Shown here piece by piece: positions 1-8,792 of a stretch of 64,000 nucleotides of DNA (within the stretch, counting starts at the first letter, position 1; each line of letters opens with the position of its first letter). The position numbers and the translations under genes are program-made. Source of the stretch: JAVBTR01 sp031556065 (GTDB taxonomy: Bacteria; Bacillota; Clostridia; Christensenellales; Aristaeellaceae); contig JAVBTR010000004.1 of assembly GCA_031556065.1 (NCBI GenBank), positions 14,392 through 78,391 on the forward strand, in the 5' to 3' direction. The notes under the pieces were generated by a model that worked only from the letters and a program-made list of their open reading frames with translations, was not told the DNA's origin and ran no database searches.

Positions 1-2
1 TC

Positions 3-1001
3 ACCACCAACACCTATGTATCCATCGACGATATCGCCAGAAGCGTTATTCTGGATATCGGCTACAATGCTTCCGATCTATGCTTCGACGGCAAATCCTG
101 CGCGGTGCTCACCGCCGTTCACGAGCAATCCCCCGATATTGCCCAGGGCGTGGATAACGCCATCGAAACCCGAGGAACCGATTCCCGTGATATCGGCGCT
201 GGGGACCAGGGGATGATGTTCGGCTTTGCCTGCAACGAAACCCCGGAGTTGATGCCCCTGCCCATTTCCTTGGCCCACAAGCTTTCCGCCCGCTTGACCG
301 CCCTTCGCAAGGATAACATCCTCCCCTGGCTTCGTCCCGATGGCAAGAGCCAGGTCACCGTGGTTTACGAAGATGGCAAACCCGTGGCCGTGGATACGGT
401 GGTTATTTCCACCCAGCATAGCCCGGACGTGGACAACGAGACCATTCATAAGGGCATCACGGAAAAGGTTATCAAGGCCATTATTCCAGCATCTCTTTTC
501 ACACCCGAAACCAAGCTTTTCATTAACCCCACCGGCCGCTTCGTTTTAGGCGGCCCCGCGGGGGATTCTGGGCTTACAGGCCGCAAGATCATCGTGGATA
601 CCTACGGCGGCTACGCCCCTCATGGTGGCGGCGCATTCTCCGGCAAGGATCCTACCAAGGTAGACCGCTCTGCTGCCTACGCCGCCCGTTACGTGGCTAA
701 AAACCTGGTAGCTTCAGGCCTTTGCGATACCTGCGAAATCCAATTGGCCTACGCCATCGGCGTTGCCCGCCCCGTCAGCCTCTTCGTGGACACCCGCGGG
801 ACTGGCAAACTGCCCGATGATCAGCTGGCCGCCATCATCCAAAAAGAGTTCGATCTGCGGCCCAACGCCATCATTCAAACCCTGAACCTCCGCCGCCCCA
901 TCTACCGTCAAACCGCCGCCTACGGGCACTTTGGCCGGGATGGATTCTCCTGGGAAAACACAGACAGAGCCGAGGAACTCAAAGCAAAGTATCTTAAATA
1001 A
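3..1001 (+). CDS. metK: S-adenosylmethionine synthetase, N-terminus cut by window edge
   Basis: Makes SAM from methionine and ATP in the cytosol. The frame is open from base 3, so roughly the first 55-60 residues of a protein of about 390 lie outside the window. Visible family signatures: the early segment HEQSPDIAQGV, then GAGDQGMMFG, and the phosphate-binding region GGPAGDSGLTGRKIIVDTYG followed by GGGAFSGKDPTKVDRS. The C-terminal GRDGFSWENTD is also typical. The TAA stop is followed by 190 bp without a gene. The upstream regulatory region is not in the window, so a SAM riboswitch cannot be assessed. Confidence 0.97.
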   Translation, partial: TTNTYVSIDDIARSVILDIGYNASDLCFDGKSCAVLTAVHEQSPDIAQGVDNAIETRGTDSRDIGAGDQGMMFGFACNETPELMPLPISLAHKLSARLTALRKDNILPWLRPDGKSQVTVVYEDGKPVAVDTVVISTQHSPDVDNETIHKGITEKVIKAIIPASLFTPETKLFINPTGRFVLGGPAGDSGLTGRKIIVDTYGGYAPHGGGAFSGKDPTKVDRSAAYAARYVAKNLVASGLCDTCEIQLAYAIGVARPVSLFVDTRGTGKLPDDQLAAIIQKEFDLRPNAIIQTLNLRRPIYRQTAAYGHFGRDGFSWENTDRAEELKAKYLK

Positions 1002-1142
1002 AATGTGAAACTATGGCGATAAGAACAAGGGATTCCCAAGGGTTTTGACCCTTGAATGGGGAAGCGGCTTGTCAAGGTAGAAATTGTTCGATCCGTTAAA
1101 TGCCCCAAGTATCTACCTGATACCATTGTGAAAGGGCCCCAA

Positions 1143-1179
1143 AAGCCAAGTTGACTGTAGATTGTTGACTTAGCTTTTT
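1143..1179 (+). terminator. possible intrinsic terminator downstream of metK
   Basis: A 13-position stem (AAGCCAAGTTGAC pairing with GTTGACTTAGCTT; one mismatch, two G-U pairs) with an 8-nt loop is followed by a short T-run. It lies 140 bp after the metK stop. A second hairpin without a T-run (AAGGG/CCCTT extended by TTCCC/GGGAA) lies at 1031-1061. The rest of 1002-1190 holds nothing recognisable. Confidence 0.4.
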
Positions 1180-1190
1180 CATGTTTGCTG

Positions 1191-1733
1191 TCAACGCAAT
1201 CTGCCTTCCGCGTTCTTCGTCACAGCTTTGTTTTTCTTAAGTGGGTACATAAATCTCCATGTAAACCAGTTATCCATGAGGCGTTGAATGATAATATGTC
1301 CTTTATCCCCGATACCGCCTCCTGAAAAGTGCCAGTAGTTGTCGGTTAGAGTGACGGGCGTATACATTCCTTCATAATTGGTAAAGTCCCATTTGTTTGA
1401 GGGTAAGTACTTCAAGACGATTTCGCCTTCCGGTATATTATAGCTAAAATCAAAGTAGAAAGTGGGGGTTTCTTTGTCGCTTCTGGCATCGATGATCCTT
1501 AATGAGAAAAAGAAAAAGACTTTTTTTCAGTGCTTGAGTATCAGCATCCGCTTTTGTGATCCATCGCCCATTGGAATCTGTGACCAGTGCATCCAACAAG
1601 GGAGCATTGCGTGATAAAAAAAGCAACATTTTCTCTTGGTGCGATGTGTTATAAGCTGCATATATGTTATCGGCAACGATGATAATAAGTAAATGGCAAT
1701 CAAGATACAACAGATCTTCCCCCCTTTTTTCAT
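1191..1733 (-). pseudogene. frameshifted small membrane protein gene
   Basis: Three successive minus-strand frames together look like one protein of about 180 residues. Frame 1 starts at ATG 1733 (GTG 1742 also possible; AGGAG upstream) and gives a basic start plus a hydrophobic helix (CCILIAIYLLSSLPITYM). Frame 2 continues with NAPLLDALVTDSNGRWITKA. Frame 3 gives RIIDARSDKETPTFYFDF, then IPEGEIVLKYLPSNKWDF, ending near 1191. The frame changes fall near two 7-base homopolymers (A7 at 1616-1622, T7 at 1521-1527), so either the gene is decayed or these are indel errors. I do not recognise the family; the order is a membrane anchor plus an extracytoplasmic domain. Confidence 0.5.
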
Positions 1734-1830
1734 TTGCGACACTCCTTTTGAGCATTATAGTATCCAACATCAAACAATGATATAATATAATTGAATTTAA
1801 ACCCACGGACTCTCTGGTGGAGGGAATGAA

Positions 1831-2355
1831 ATGGAAAGAAACTATTTTTTTAAGACACTGGGCAATGCCCTTGTGACATCTGCAATTGCCATATCAGCAG
1901 GCTTGCTAACGGGTGGATTTATTGGCAGTGTCCTTGCAGAGTTGCTATTTGGAGTCAGCAACACAAACGCCTATAATATGTTGATGACATGCGGTGCCTG
2001 TGGAGGTGCTGCATTGACGTTGGCGTTGGTTTGGTATTTCTATTTTAAGAGAAGCAACCTGCCAGATACGTGGTGTGAGCGCTTGATCCCCATTGCGAGC
2101 AGCTATATTTATTATCTTGGACTTTGGGTCCTGACTCTAGGTCTTGCGAATTATAGCTACGATGGCGAAAGCTGGAGGGCGTTTTTCTATCTGACGATAC
2201 CCTATATCGTGCTAACTTTCCTTTTGATGTGGGGCGGAGATTACACGCTCTTTCCGGTAATGCAAGTCGCAGCAGTGCTGATAATGATTGGCATAATGGC
2301 ACTTGTTTCACATACAAAAAAGCTCCGCCCTACATTTGGCAAAGGCTTTGCATGA
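1831..2355 (+). CDS. membrane protein, N-terminal half of a probable split gene
   Basis: 174 residues with about five hydrophobic segments (for example ALVTSAIAISAGLLTGGF, GAALTLALVWYFYF, YIYYLGLWVLTLGL, IVLTFLLMWG, VAAVLIMIGIMALV). GGAGG at 1819-1823 is well placed for ATG 1831. It ends in a single TGA (2353-2355), and the same frame continues at once into a PstS-like protein whose first residues form another membrane helix. I read both as one original gene of about 495 codons: membrane domain plus extracytoplasmic solute-binding domain. It may now be two translationally coupled genes (TGA then GTG) or a nonsense-interrupted pseudogene. Confidence 0.6.
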   Translation: MERNYFFKTLGNALVTSAIAISAGLLTGGFIGSVLAELLFGVSNTNAYNMLMTCGACGGAALTLALVWYFYFKRSNLPDTWCERLIPIASSYIYYLGLWVLTLGLANYSYDGESWRAFFYLTIPYIVLTFLLMWGGDYTLFPVMQVAAVLIMIGIMALVSHTKKLRPTFGKGFA

Positions 2356-3321
2356 GTGATTATATGTATGGTGAGCGTGACTGCGATAGCTGGGTGGCAA
2401 TATTATATGCGTGTAACGCATGTGATGGGCAGGGATACACACGTTGTCAAGGTATCCGATGAGGTGAACCTATACAATTATAAACCCTTTGCTGAAGGGA
2501 ATTTACTTGAATGTATGAAGGGCGAAGCAACACTAAAAATAGACCACGACTACCCGCGATTGGATGGCGCCACGGCTGCCTATCCTGTTTATGGAGCGAT
2601 GGTGCAGGCGATATATATCGGGCTTGATGAATCAACGGTGAGGGAATATGTTGCTTGCACGAAAACTGACAAGGCATATCAGCGCTTGATCGATGGGGAG
2701 ATAGATATTTTCTTTGGCGCACAGCCATCTAAACAACAGATGCAAGTTGCACAGGAAAAAGGGCTGGAATTTGAACTGATCCCGATTGCAAGGGAGGCGT
2801 TTGTCTTTTTTGTGAACACTGATAATCCGATCGAAAGCCTGACCTTAACGCAGATACAAGACATTTATCTCAAAAGGATCACAAACTGGCGCGAACTTGG
2901 TGGAGCAGATGAGAAGATTATGCCGTTTCAACGCCCTGAAAATTCGGGTAGTCAAACGATCATGCTTGCCAATGTGATGAGCGGAAGCACCTTGCCAGCT
3001 CCGTTTCATGAGGAATATGCAACCGGCATGGGCGGCGTAATAAACAAGGTGGCTGAATACCGAAACTATTCTTCCGCCATTGGATACAGCTTCCGCTTTT
3101 ACGCAACAGGCATGAATCCCAATGAAAGCATTAAACTTCTTGCGATTGGCGGCATTGCACCTAAAAAGGAAAATATCCAAAGCGGAGCGTATCCTTTCAC
3201 GATAGACGTATACGCAGTGACCACTGGGGTAAAAAATGAAAACACAAAAAAGCTCCTTGACTGGATATTGTCAGAGCAAGGGCAAATGTTTATTGAACAG
3301 TGCGGATATGTAGGAAGATAG
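2356..3321 (+). CDS. PstS-like phosphate/solute-binding domain protein (second half of split gene)
   Basis: 321 residues from a GTG directly after the TGA of the preceding frame. It opens with a helix (CMVSVTAIAGWQYYM), then a periplasmic-binding-protein fold of the PstS type: LDGATAAYPVYGA near residue 70 matches the family's DGSTA-like phosphate-contacting loop, FVNTDNPIESLTLTQIQDIY and NWRELGG follow the usual pattern, and RPENSGSQT is the second anion-binding loop. No pst transport genes are adjacent, so a sensory or scavenging role is as likely as ABC uptake. It has no convincing ribosome binding site of its own, so expression would need coupling to, or readthrough from, the upstream half. 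Confidence 0.7.
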   Translation: MIICMVSVTAIAGWQYYMRVTHVMGRDTHVVKVSDEVNLYNYKPFAEGNLLECMKGEATLKIDHDYPRLDGATAAYPVYGAMVQAIYIGLDESTVREYVACTKTDKAYQRLIDGEIDIFFGAQPSKQQMQVAQEKGLEFELIPIAREAFVFFVNTDNPIESLTLTQIQDIYLKRITNWRELGGADEKIMPFQRPENSGSQTIMLANVMSGSTLPAPFHEEYATGMGGVINKVAEYRNYSSAIGYSFRFYATGMNPNESIKLLAIGGIAPKKENIQSGAYPFTIDVYAVTTGVKNENTKKLLDWILSEQGQMFIEQCGYVGR

Positions 3322-3455
3322 GAACAGTTACATTCACATCCTTTGCACTGATAGGTACAAAACGCCCTTTGCAAGAGTGCACACACCCGTTAGGGTGTAT
3401 AAGTACGCATTCATCAAAGTAGGTGTACGCTAGCTCTCTTCATATTATGGCATTA

Positions 3456-3484
3456 TTAACTTGCTATCATGTCGATGCTAAAAT
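3456..3484 (+). promoter_or_regulatory. sigma-A-type promoter for the methyltransferase gene
   Basis: TTAACT, 17-bp spacer, TAAAAT, with a TGC extended -10. It lies about 30 bp ahead of the TTG start at 3515. A small hairpin without a T-run (ACACCC/GGGTGT, 3383-3398) lies upstream, after the PstS-like gene. Confidence 0.5.
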
Positions 3485-3514
3485 AAACCTAATAAAATTG
3501 GGAGGGTTGACTAC

Positions 3515-4285
3515 TTGAATAATGAGGTTTTCAGCACAGAATTTCAAGGTTTCTTTGCGGAGTTTTTCGACATCCTGCACGATGGTTGCAATGACGCATT
3601 AATCTATCCTCAAATACTCAAAGCATACGGAAATCGAATATTGGAGTTAGGCTGCGGCACAGGGCGGATTGCTGTTCCTTTAGCCCAAGCAGGCTACAAG
3701 GTAACGGGAATTGAGTATGAAGCGGACATGATCGCCCTTGCTTGCAAAAAGGACTATCCCAAAGAGAATCTCACAATCTTACAGGGCGATGCCAGAAATT
3801 TTTCACTGAACCAAACATTTGATGCGATTTTACTTAGCTGTAACTTCATCAACCATTTTATTGACAGCAATGATGTGTTGTCGATCCTTCAATGTTGTAA
3901 AAGTCATTTAGCAAACGAGGGTGTTATCATTATCGACTGTTCTGTTCCCGACTATGCCTATATGCAACAGAGCAACGGGAAAACAGAGGTTTTCGATTTT
4001 CATATGGAACATGGAACGGTTATTAAAGATACCTTCACTCCTTCTTATGATTTTGTACGCCAGATCGAAACGGATATAATCGTTTTGGAAGAGTATAAAG
4101 ACGCTCAACTGCTTAGACGAGCTGAAGTAAAAGAGCAACTAACATGGTATTGTATGAGAGAGATTTTCACGCTTATTCGGGAAGCAGGTCTTTCTTTAGC
4201 AAAGCAAACCACTGTGCTTGATGGTGATTCTTTTGACATTGCCAATGCTTCCAATATGATCTTTTTCGCCAGCCATATTAAATAA
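3515..4285 (+). CDS. class I SAM-dependent methyltransferase
   Basis: 256 residues. Motif I ILELGCGTGRIAVPLAQAG near residue 42, then GIEYEADM (acidic residue binding the SAM ribose), LQGDARNF, and FDAILLSCNFINHF as motif IV. The fold is the small-molecule methyltransferase type (Methyltransf_25/11); the substrate cannot be told. The start is TTG 3515, chosen because GGGAGG sits about 9 nt upstream. It is a single-gene unit with its own promoter and a strong terminator downstream. Confidence 0.85.
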   Translation: MNNEVFSTEFQGFFAEFFDILHDGCNDALIYPQILKAYGNRILELGCGTGRIAVPLAQAGYKVTGIEYEADMIALACKKDYPKENLTILQGDARNFSLNQTFDAILLSCNFINHFIDSNDVLSILQCCKSHLANEGVIIIDCSVPDYAYMQQSNGKTEVFDFHMEHGTVIKDTFTPSYDFVRQIETDIIVLEEYKDAQLLRRAEVKEQLTWYCMREIFTLIREAGLSLAKQTTVLDGDSFDIANASNMIFFASHIK

Positions 4286-4324
4286 CATACACTCGTTCCT
4301 ACAATATCAAGAAATCCGTATCTG

Positions 4325-4376
4325 AAACAACACAACCTACTAATTCTGAAACAGGATTTAGTGGGCTGTGTTGTTT
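4325..4376 (+). terminator. long-stem hairpin terminator after the methyltransferase
   Basis: About 19 paired positions (AAACAACACAACCTACTAA with TTAGTGGGCTGTGTTGTTT, two non-Watson-Crick) around a 14-nt loop, ending in T-rich sequence. The stretch 4377-4534 has no gene; it holds only a short hairpin (TTAGGGC/GCCCTAA) near 4476. Confidence 0.6.
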
Positions 4377-4534
4377 TAGGGCTTGGCACCAATTCAACCT
4401 TGCTGTGGGTAAAGTGGTTGCCCCTGTTATTAGTAGGTTTCGACATCCTACGTTCACAGTATACATCTGGGTTTTAGGGCAAAGCCCTAATGTAACCAAC
4501 TTTTAATAAGACAATCCGGTTCTGTCAAAAACGA

Positions 4535-4711
4535 TTATTCTTCTTCCTTTAAGCTGGCGTTAATCGCTTCTATTTCTCCCTGCAAACACAAAAGCTGCCA
4601 ATAACATTCTTTGGCCATCGCGTTGGATTGCGCCAGCAGTTCTGCCGCATTGGCTATTTTTTTATCCAATTGGGCAAGCTGAATTTCTCGTGGCTGCGGG
4701 ATTGTTTTCAT
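4535..4711 (-). CDS. small coiled-coil hypothetical protein
   Basis: 58 residues, mostly helical and rich in Ala, Gln, Leu and Glu (REIQLAQLDKKIANAAELLA), ending in an acidic tail KEEE. ATG 4711 was chosen because a strong promoter lies immediately upstream, which rules out the longer open frame to 4909. AAAGGAAAG is upstream but about 12-14 nt away. It is divergent from the XRE regulator at 4818; the shared 106-bp intergenic region suggests joint control. No family recognised. Confidence 0.55.
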   Translation of the reverse strand: MKTIPQPREIQLAQLDKKIANAAELLAQSNAMAKECYWQLLCLQGEIEAINASLKEEE

Positions 4712-4747
4712 TGGCTCATGTCTTTCCTTTGCTCCGATTATAGAGCA

Positions 4748-4776
4748 ATTATACCATGCCATCATTTTATAATCAA
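4748..4776 (-). promoter_or_regulatory. promoter for the small coiled-coil gene
   Basis: On the minus strand: TTGATT, 17-bp spacer, TATAAT preceded by TGG (extended -10). It lies between two divergent genes, so the XRE protein could act here. Confidence 0.6.
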
Positions 4777-4817
4777 TATGCAAATGCTCCAATAACAGAA
4801 CAAAGAGGGCGAAGCAT

Positions 4818-5048
4818 ATGACGCAATCCATCAAAGCCTCCCATACCATTGGCGAAAACATCCGTACTATAAGAAAAACCACTGGGATGACCCAGGATAC
4901 CTTAACCACACAGCTTCAGCTGCTGGGCTGTGATTTGTCCCGTGGAGGCTATGCGAAGATTGAAGCCGGCATCCGGCACGTATCCTTGGATGAATTAAGG
5001 TGCATTAAGCTGGTGCTGAAAACCTCTTATGACGAACTGTTAAAATAG
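4818..5048 (+). CDS. XRE-family helix-turn-helix regulator
   Basis: 76 residues, essentially only a Cro/C1-type HTH: IGENIRTIRKTTGMTQDTL, then LSRGGYAKIEAGIRHVSLDEL. It has the usual length for a stand-alone DNA-binding protein. Start at ATG 4818 with GAGGGCGA upstream. The 58-residue gene is transcribed divergently, which is a common arrangement for autoregulation. Confidence 0.85.
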   Translation: MTQSIKASHTIGENIRTIRKTTGMTQDTLTTQLQLLGCDLSRGGYAKIEAGIRHVSLDELRCIKLVLKTSYDELLK

Positions 5049-5075
5049 CTCCCAGCTAAGGCGGGAGCTTATTTC
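5048..5075 (+). terminator. intrinsic terminator after the XRE gene
   Basis: AGCTCCC / GGGAGCT stem with a 9-nt loop, followed by TATTT. It overlaps the stop codon of the XRE gene. Confidence 0.55.
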
Positions 5076-5125
5076 AATAATGATTCTTTTTTAGTTGCTT
5101 CTCCTTGCGTGTGTTTCAAAACGCC

Positions 5126-6211
5126 CTAAGCAATACTATTTTGTCCGCCATTTGTCAGAATTTTCGTTACAGCGCTTTGGGTCAGTCCTTTAAGGGTACG
5201 GCCCTCCTGGCGCAAATCCCGTCCCAGGGCAGCGGAAGCGATTTCTATTAACGCCGCACAAACAGGCGTTGGTACCTTCAGCGTTTGGCCCAGGCTTTCA
5301 AGAAGCACCAGCCCCTGGGGCACATCCTCCGATATATAGCGCGAATCCACTACCACAGGCCCAATGGCCCTTGTTTCCATGGCAGCATAATCCATGAAAA
5401 CCTGCTTAGCATCCTTTTCAGGCTCGGCGCTGTTGCGTATTTTACACGCCTCAGAGTAGCTTAAACGCGCAAATCCCATGCTTTCAAGCACATCCATTTT
5501 TTCGGCATCCAGCTTCTCCAATATCCGCCATACCGAGGGCGTGAAGACCTCATGGTACATGCAATAAGCGCCCTTGGTCTTTTCAATCCGCGGAATGCTC
5601 ATAATCCCCCCAACGGTGTGTACAATGAGGTTCGGATTGTGCAGCGCCGCTTCCACCACCGATGAAAGATAGGAAAACGGAAAACCTAAGAGCTCCAGCC
5701 TGGATTTAGCGTAAGAAAGCCGCTCCTTAGGGTATATGCCAATGGGATTTATGACATTTCTAAACCCCGCCTTGATTTCACCCGGCGCCGTGATCCGGCA
5801 ATCGATAAACGCGCTTTCCGCCTCAGCAATGGTAACCGTTTCTGGCACACCGTGTTTGAGCATATAAGCCGTTGTCAGATAACCGGGGTTAAACAAAACC
5901 ACCTGTCCGTCTCTTAGGTAGGGTAGCATTCGTTTAATCAAGTCCTCATGGTAATTGGTTTGAATGTATACAATTACCACATCGCAAACCGAAAGCGCTG
6001 CCAAATCCCTTGTCACCAGACTTAGCTGCGCGGATTTCTTTCGGCCGTTTTCAAGCAGCGCGATTCTTCCGCCATTGGCTTTTAAATACGCGAAATGCTC
6101 GTCATGCATGCTGTTGGACGTTTTAATCAGTGTCACGTCATGGCCCCGATAGGCCATATCCGCTGCCACCGCGCTTCCGCCGTTGCCTGCGCCAAGTACC
6201 GCTATTTTCAT
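5126..6211 (-). CDS. NAD/NADP octopine/nopaline dehydrogenase family protein
   Basis: 361 residues. N-terminal Rossmann domain with the nucleotide signature AVLGAGNGGSAVAADMAYRG at residues 4-23, and a C-terminal all-helical opine dehydrogenase domain containing the conserved LHNPNLIVHTVGG (candidate catalytic His and Asn). The family reduces an imine formed between an amino acid and a 2-oxo acid; the substrate here is unknown. AAGGAG lies 10 nt before ATG 6211. Single gene; the next upstream gene (6304) ends about 90 bp away. Confidence 0.85.
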   Translation of the reverse strand: MKIAVLGAGNGGSAVAADMAYRGHDVTLIKTSNSMHDEHFAYLKANGGRIALLENGRKKSAQLSLVTRDLAALSVCDVVIVYIQTNYHEDLIKRMLPYLRDGQVVLFNPGYLTTAYMLKHGVPETVTIAEAESAFIDCRITAPGEIKAGFRNVINPIGIYPKERLSYAKSRLELLGFPFSYLSSVVEAALHNPNLIVHTVGGIMSIPRIEKTKGAYCMYHEVFTPSVWRILEKLDAEKMDVLESMGFARLSYSEACKIRNSAEPEKDAKQVFMDYAAMETRAIGPVVVDSRYISEDVPQGLVLLESLGQTLKVPTPVCAALIEIASAALGRDLRQEGRTLKGLTQSAVTKILTNGGQNSIA

Positions 6212-6303
6212 GTATGCCCGCTCCTTCCAAAGCGTCGGGTCCGATAGGTACCAAAGTTACCCTTAGCTTATCGGAAAAAGAAGGCACCTGTCAAGTTTTT
6301 CGT

Positions 6304-7080
6304 TCAAGAGGACGCGCTGGCGTAGCGCTTCAGGCCTTTTTTCCACGCTGTCAGCGCCAAGAAAGTAAATAGCGCCACAATGGCAATTCCGTAGGCAAAG
6401 CCTAAAGGCGTCAGCGCTCCCGCCAGCAATTGAGCGGGCATGGTGGCCATAATGCCATAAGGAACCACAAAATAGAACAGCACCTTCCATGCCCCATGGA
6501 ACAGCGTACCCGGCACCTTGAAGCACAGGGCCAGCAATTCCTCAATGCGGTCGATCCGCTTCGCGCTGGGGAAATAAAAGGGCACGGTGCGGATCAAAAC
6601 CACAATATCGTACCAAAGCACTGTCATGATAATGACCATCAGGCCATACAGAACGACCTGTCCCCCATTTGGGGCCACCGGCAAGGTTTTTACCCCGCTG
6701 ATAATAATCAGGATACTTAGGGGAATCAGTGGCAGGCTGCCAAAGTCGATGCTTTCAAAGCTTAGGCGCAAAAGCGGATTCATAGGCTTTGTCAGGTATA
6801 AATCCAGATCGCCGTTCAATATTTTTTCTGGAATGGGATTGATGCCAAAGAAGAAAATCACCATATTCAGCGCATTGATCAAAGAAAACGTGCCGATAAA
6901 AATCGTCATTTCTCCTTGGGAAAAACCGCCGATAGAGCCTGCGTTTTGGTAAATAGCGGAAAAGGTGAGCAGCTGGACCAGAAACAGGGAGCCATCCACA
7001 AAAAACGCTCCAAAGAAATTGAACCGAAAAGCCATATTGCGGCTTAATTTCATTTTAAACAGCATCCAAAGCATTTTCAT
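6304..7080 (-). CDS. ABC-2 family permease subunit (DUF990/ABC2_membrane_6 type)
   Basis: 258 residues with about six membrane helices. The segment NGDLDLYLTKPMNPLLRLSF, about residues 87-106, is characteristic of the DUF990 branch of ABC-2 permeases. Last gene of a cassette: ATPase (7864), permease (7077), permease (6304), joined by short overlaps, which implies one heteromeric exporter. The start ATG 7080 overlaps the stop of the preceding permease. The substrate is unknown. Confidence 0.85.
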   Translation of the reverse strand: MKMLWMLFKMKLSRNMAFRFNFFGAFFVDGSLFLVQLLTFSAIYQNAGSIGGFSQGEMTIFIGTFSLINALNMVIFFFGINPIPEKILNGDLDLYLTKPMNPLLRLSFESIDFGSLPLIPLSILIIISGVKTLPVAPNGGQVVLYGLMVIIMTVLWYDIVVLIRTVPFYFPSAKRIDRIEELLALCFKVPGTLFHGAWKVLFYFVVPYGIMATMPAQLLAGALTPLGFAYGIAIVALFTFLALTAWKKGLKRYASASS

Positions 7081-7871
7081 ACGCCCACCCCATCATACCT
7101 TTTGCGCAAAGCTTGAAAGGTTCTTTGATTGATGAATACCAAGGCCAGACACCAGCCGCCCAGCACCAAAAAGCCGGTTAGAATCTCGTTCTCGCTTCGG
7201 CCGATTAAAAGCATAGCGGGCAGGTTATTCACATAATAAAAGGGGAACAGCCGCATACCGTTTTGCAACCAGATTGGCAAAAGGGAAAGAGGCAAAAGGG
7301 TGCCCGTTAAAAAGGCAACCATATTGTTTTTCAGCATTAAAAAGGTGCTGATATCCAGAAATTTAAATGCCATAATGCCAATGAGAAAATTGATCTGGTT
7401 CATAACCACCAGGCCCAAGATCACCATGGCTATGGCTGCCGCGATGGCACTAACGCTCCCTGTTATGGTAATGGGAATTTGAAACAGCAGCACCCATATT
7501 AAAGAAATGAGAAAGCTTAAAACAATGTTAAGCAGCGCCACCCCAAAGGTTTGAGCCTGAAAATAGGTTTCCGGCCTGGCGGGAATAATTAAAAACTTGG
7601 TAAATGTGCCCTGCCGTATCCGATGGGATATTTCCCAGCCAATGCCTTCGGAACTGTCCAGAGAGGCAATAAAGGACGTCAGCACGTAAAAGGTGAGCAT
7701 CATGGGCAGGGTAAACCCGCCGATTTCAGTCTGCTGGCCAAAGACCGCCGGCCAAACCAGCATGGCAAACAGCACCCGCAGCACCGTAAACAGCATGGAA
7801 AAGAACATATCCAGCCGAAAGCTCATTTCAATTTTGAACTGCAGCTTCAATACTTCCAAGTATTTATGCAT
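7077..7871 (-). CDS. ABC-2 family permease subunit
   Basis: 264 residues, six predicted membrane helices, partner of the permease at 6304. ATG 7871 (MHKYLEVLKLQFKIEMSFRL) was chosen over the upstream in-frame start because it overlaps the ATPase stop by 8 bp, and the short cytoplasmic N-terminus before the first helix matches its paralogue. The ATPase, this permease and the second permease are encoded contiguously, so a two-permease heterodimer with an ATPase homodimer is inferred. Confidence 0.85.
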   Translation of the reverse strand: MHKYLEVLKLQFKIEMSFRLDMFFSMLFTVLRVLFAMLVWPAVFGQQTEIGGFTLPMMLTFYVLTSFIASLDSSEGIGWEISHRIRQGTFTKFLIIPARPETYFQAQTFGVALLNIVLSFLISLIWVLLFQIPITITGSVSAIAAAIAMVILGLVVMNQINFLIGIMAFKFLDISTFLMLKNNMVAFLTGTLLPLSLLPIWLQNGMRLFPFYYVNNLPAMLLIGRSENEILTGFLVLGGWCLALVFINQRTFQALRKRYDGVGV

Positions 7872-8790
7872 GGTGGACCTCCTTGTAAATCCTCTCCACC
7901 ACCAGGGCAATATCCTCTTCCTCCACGGTGATATCTGTCACTTCTCCTTGGTGGATCATCTTCTCCAGCTTAAGAGGAACCTCACATCGGGCAACTTTTG
8001 CCGTTTGCGGTTCCTTGTCGGCATAGGTTACGGTAATCTGCTTAAACTGCTGGTGGGTGGCAATCAGTTCTTGCAAGCCGCCATCGTACACCTTTTCGCC
8101 GTTTGAAATAACCACCACCCGTTTGCACAGGCTTTGAATGTCCTGCATGTAGTGGGAGGTAAGCAAAACAGTGGTGCCTTTTGTTTGGTTAATGGTTCTT
8201 AAAAATTCCCGCATTTGCCGCTGGGAAATGGCGTCCAGGCCAATGGTGGGTTCATCTAAAAAGAGAATTTCCGGCTCATGCAATAGTGCGGCGATCAATT
8301 CCATTTTCATCCGCTGGCCCAAAGAAAGGGTACGCACCTGCACATTCAGCAAATCCTTTACCCCAAATAGCGCCACCAGCTCATCCCTTGTTTTTTCGAA
8401 CTTTTCTTTGGGGATTTCGTAGAGCTCTTTAAAAAGCAAAAAGGTATCCGCCGCGGAAAGCTCGAAAAACAGCTGGCTTTTTTGCCCCATCACCACGGCA
8501 TAGCGCTTTTTAAAGTCCTTCTCCAGCTTATTGGGGGTAAAGCCCAGCACAGAAAGCTCCCCAGCCGTAGGCGCGATAATGCCCGTAAGCATTTTGATCA
8601 AAGTGGTTTTCCCTGCGCCGTTTTCACCAATAAGGCCTACCATTTCGCCTTTTTGAATATCCAGATCAAAATCGATTACCGCATGCTTTTCTACATATTG
8701 ACGGTGGAACAGGCTTTTAAAGCTGCCCTTTAAGCCCGCCTCCTTTTCAAAGCGGGTAAAGGTTTTATGTAGGTGTTTGGCTTGAATCAT
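7864..8790 (-). CDS. ABC transporter ATP-binding protein
   Basis: 308 residues. Walker A GENGAGKTTLIK near residue 56, signature LSLGQRMKMEL near 155, Walker B ILFLDEPTIGLD, and the switch His in LLTSHYMQD. Residues after about 235 form the extra C-terminal domain usual in exporter ATPases of this type. It powers the two downstream permeases. Its ribosome binding site GGAGG lies inside the last codons of the MutS2-like gene upstream, so it is translationally coupled to that gene. Confidence 0.92.
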   Translation of the reverse strand: MIQAKHLHKTFTRFEKEAGLKGSFKSLFHRQYVEKHAVIDFDLDIQKGEMVGLIGENGAGKTTLIKMLTGIIAPTAGELSVLGFTPNKLEKDFKKRYAVVMGQKSQLFFELSAADTFLLFKELYEIPKEKFEKTRDELVALFGVKDLLNVQVRTLSLGQRMKMELIAALLHEPEILFLDEPTIGLDAISQRQMREFLRTINQTKGTTVLLTSHYMQDIQSLCKRVVVISNGEKVYDGGLQELIATHQQFKQITVTYADKEPQTAKVARCEVPLKLEKMIHQGEVTDITVEEEDIALVVERIYKEVHHA

Positions 8791-8792
8791 AC

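Noticed and set aside
2353..2355. In-frame TGA as selenocysteine
   Set aside because: No SECIS-like hairpin is apparent just downstream and the PstS-like family has no selenoprotein members known to me; a nonsense or split gene is simpler.
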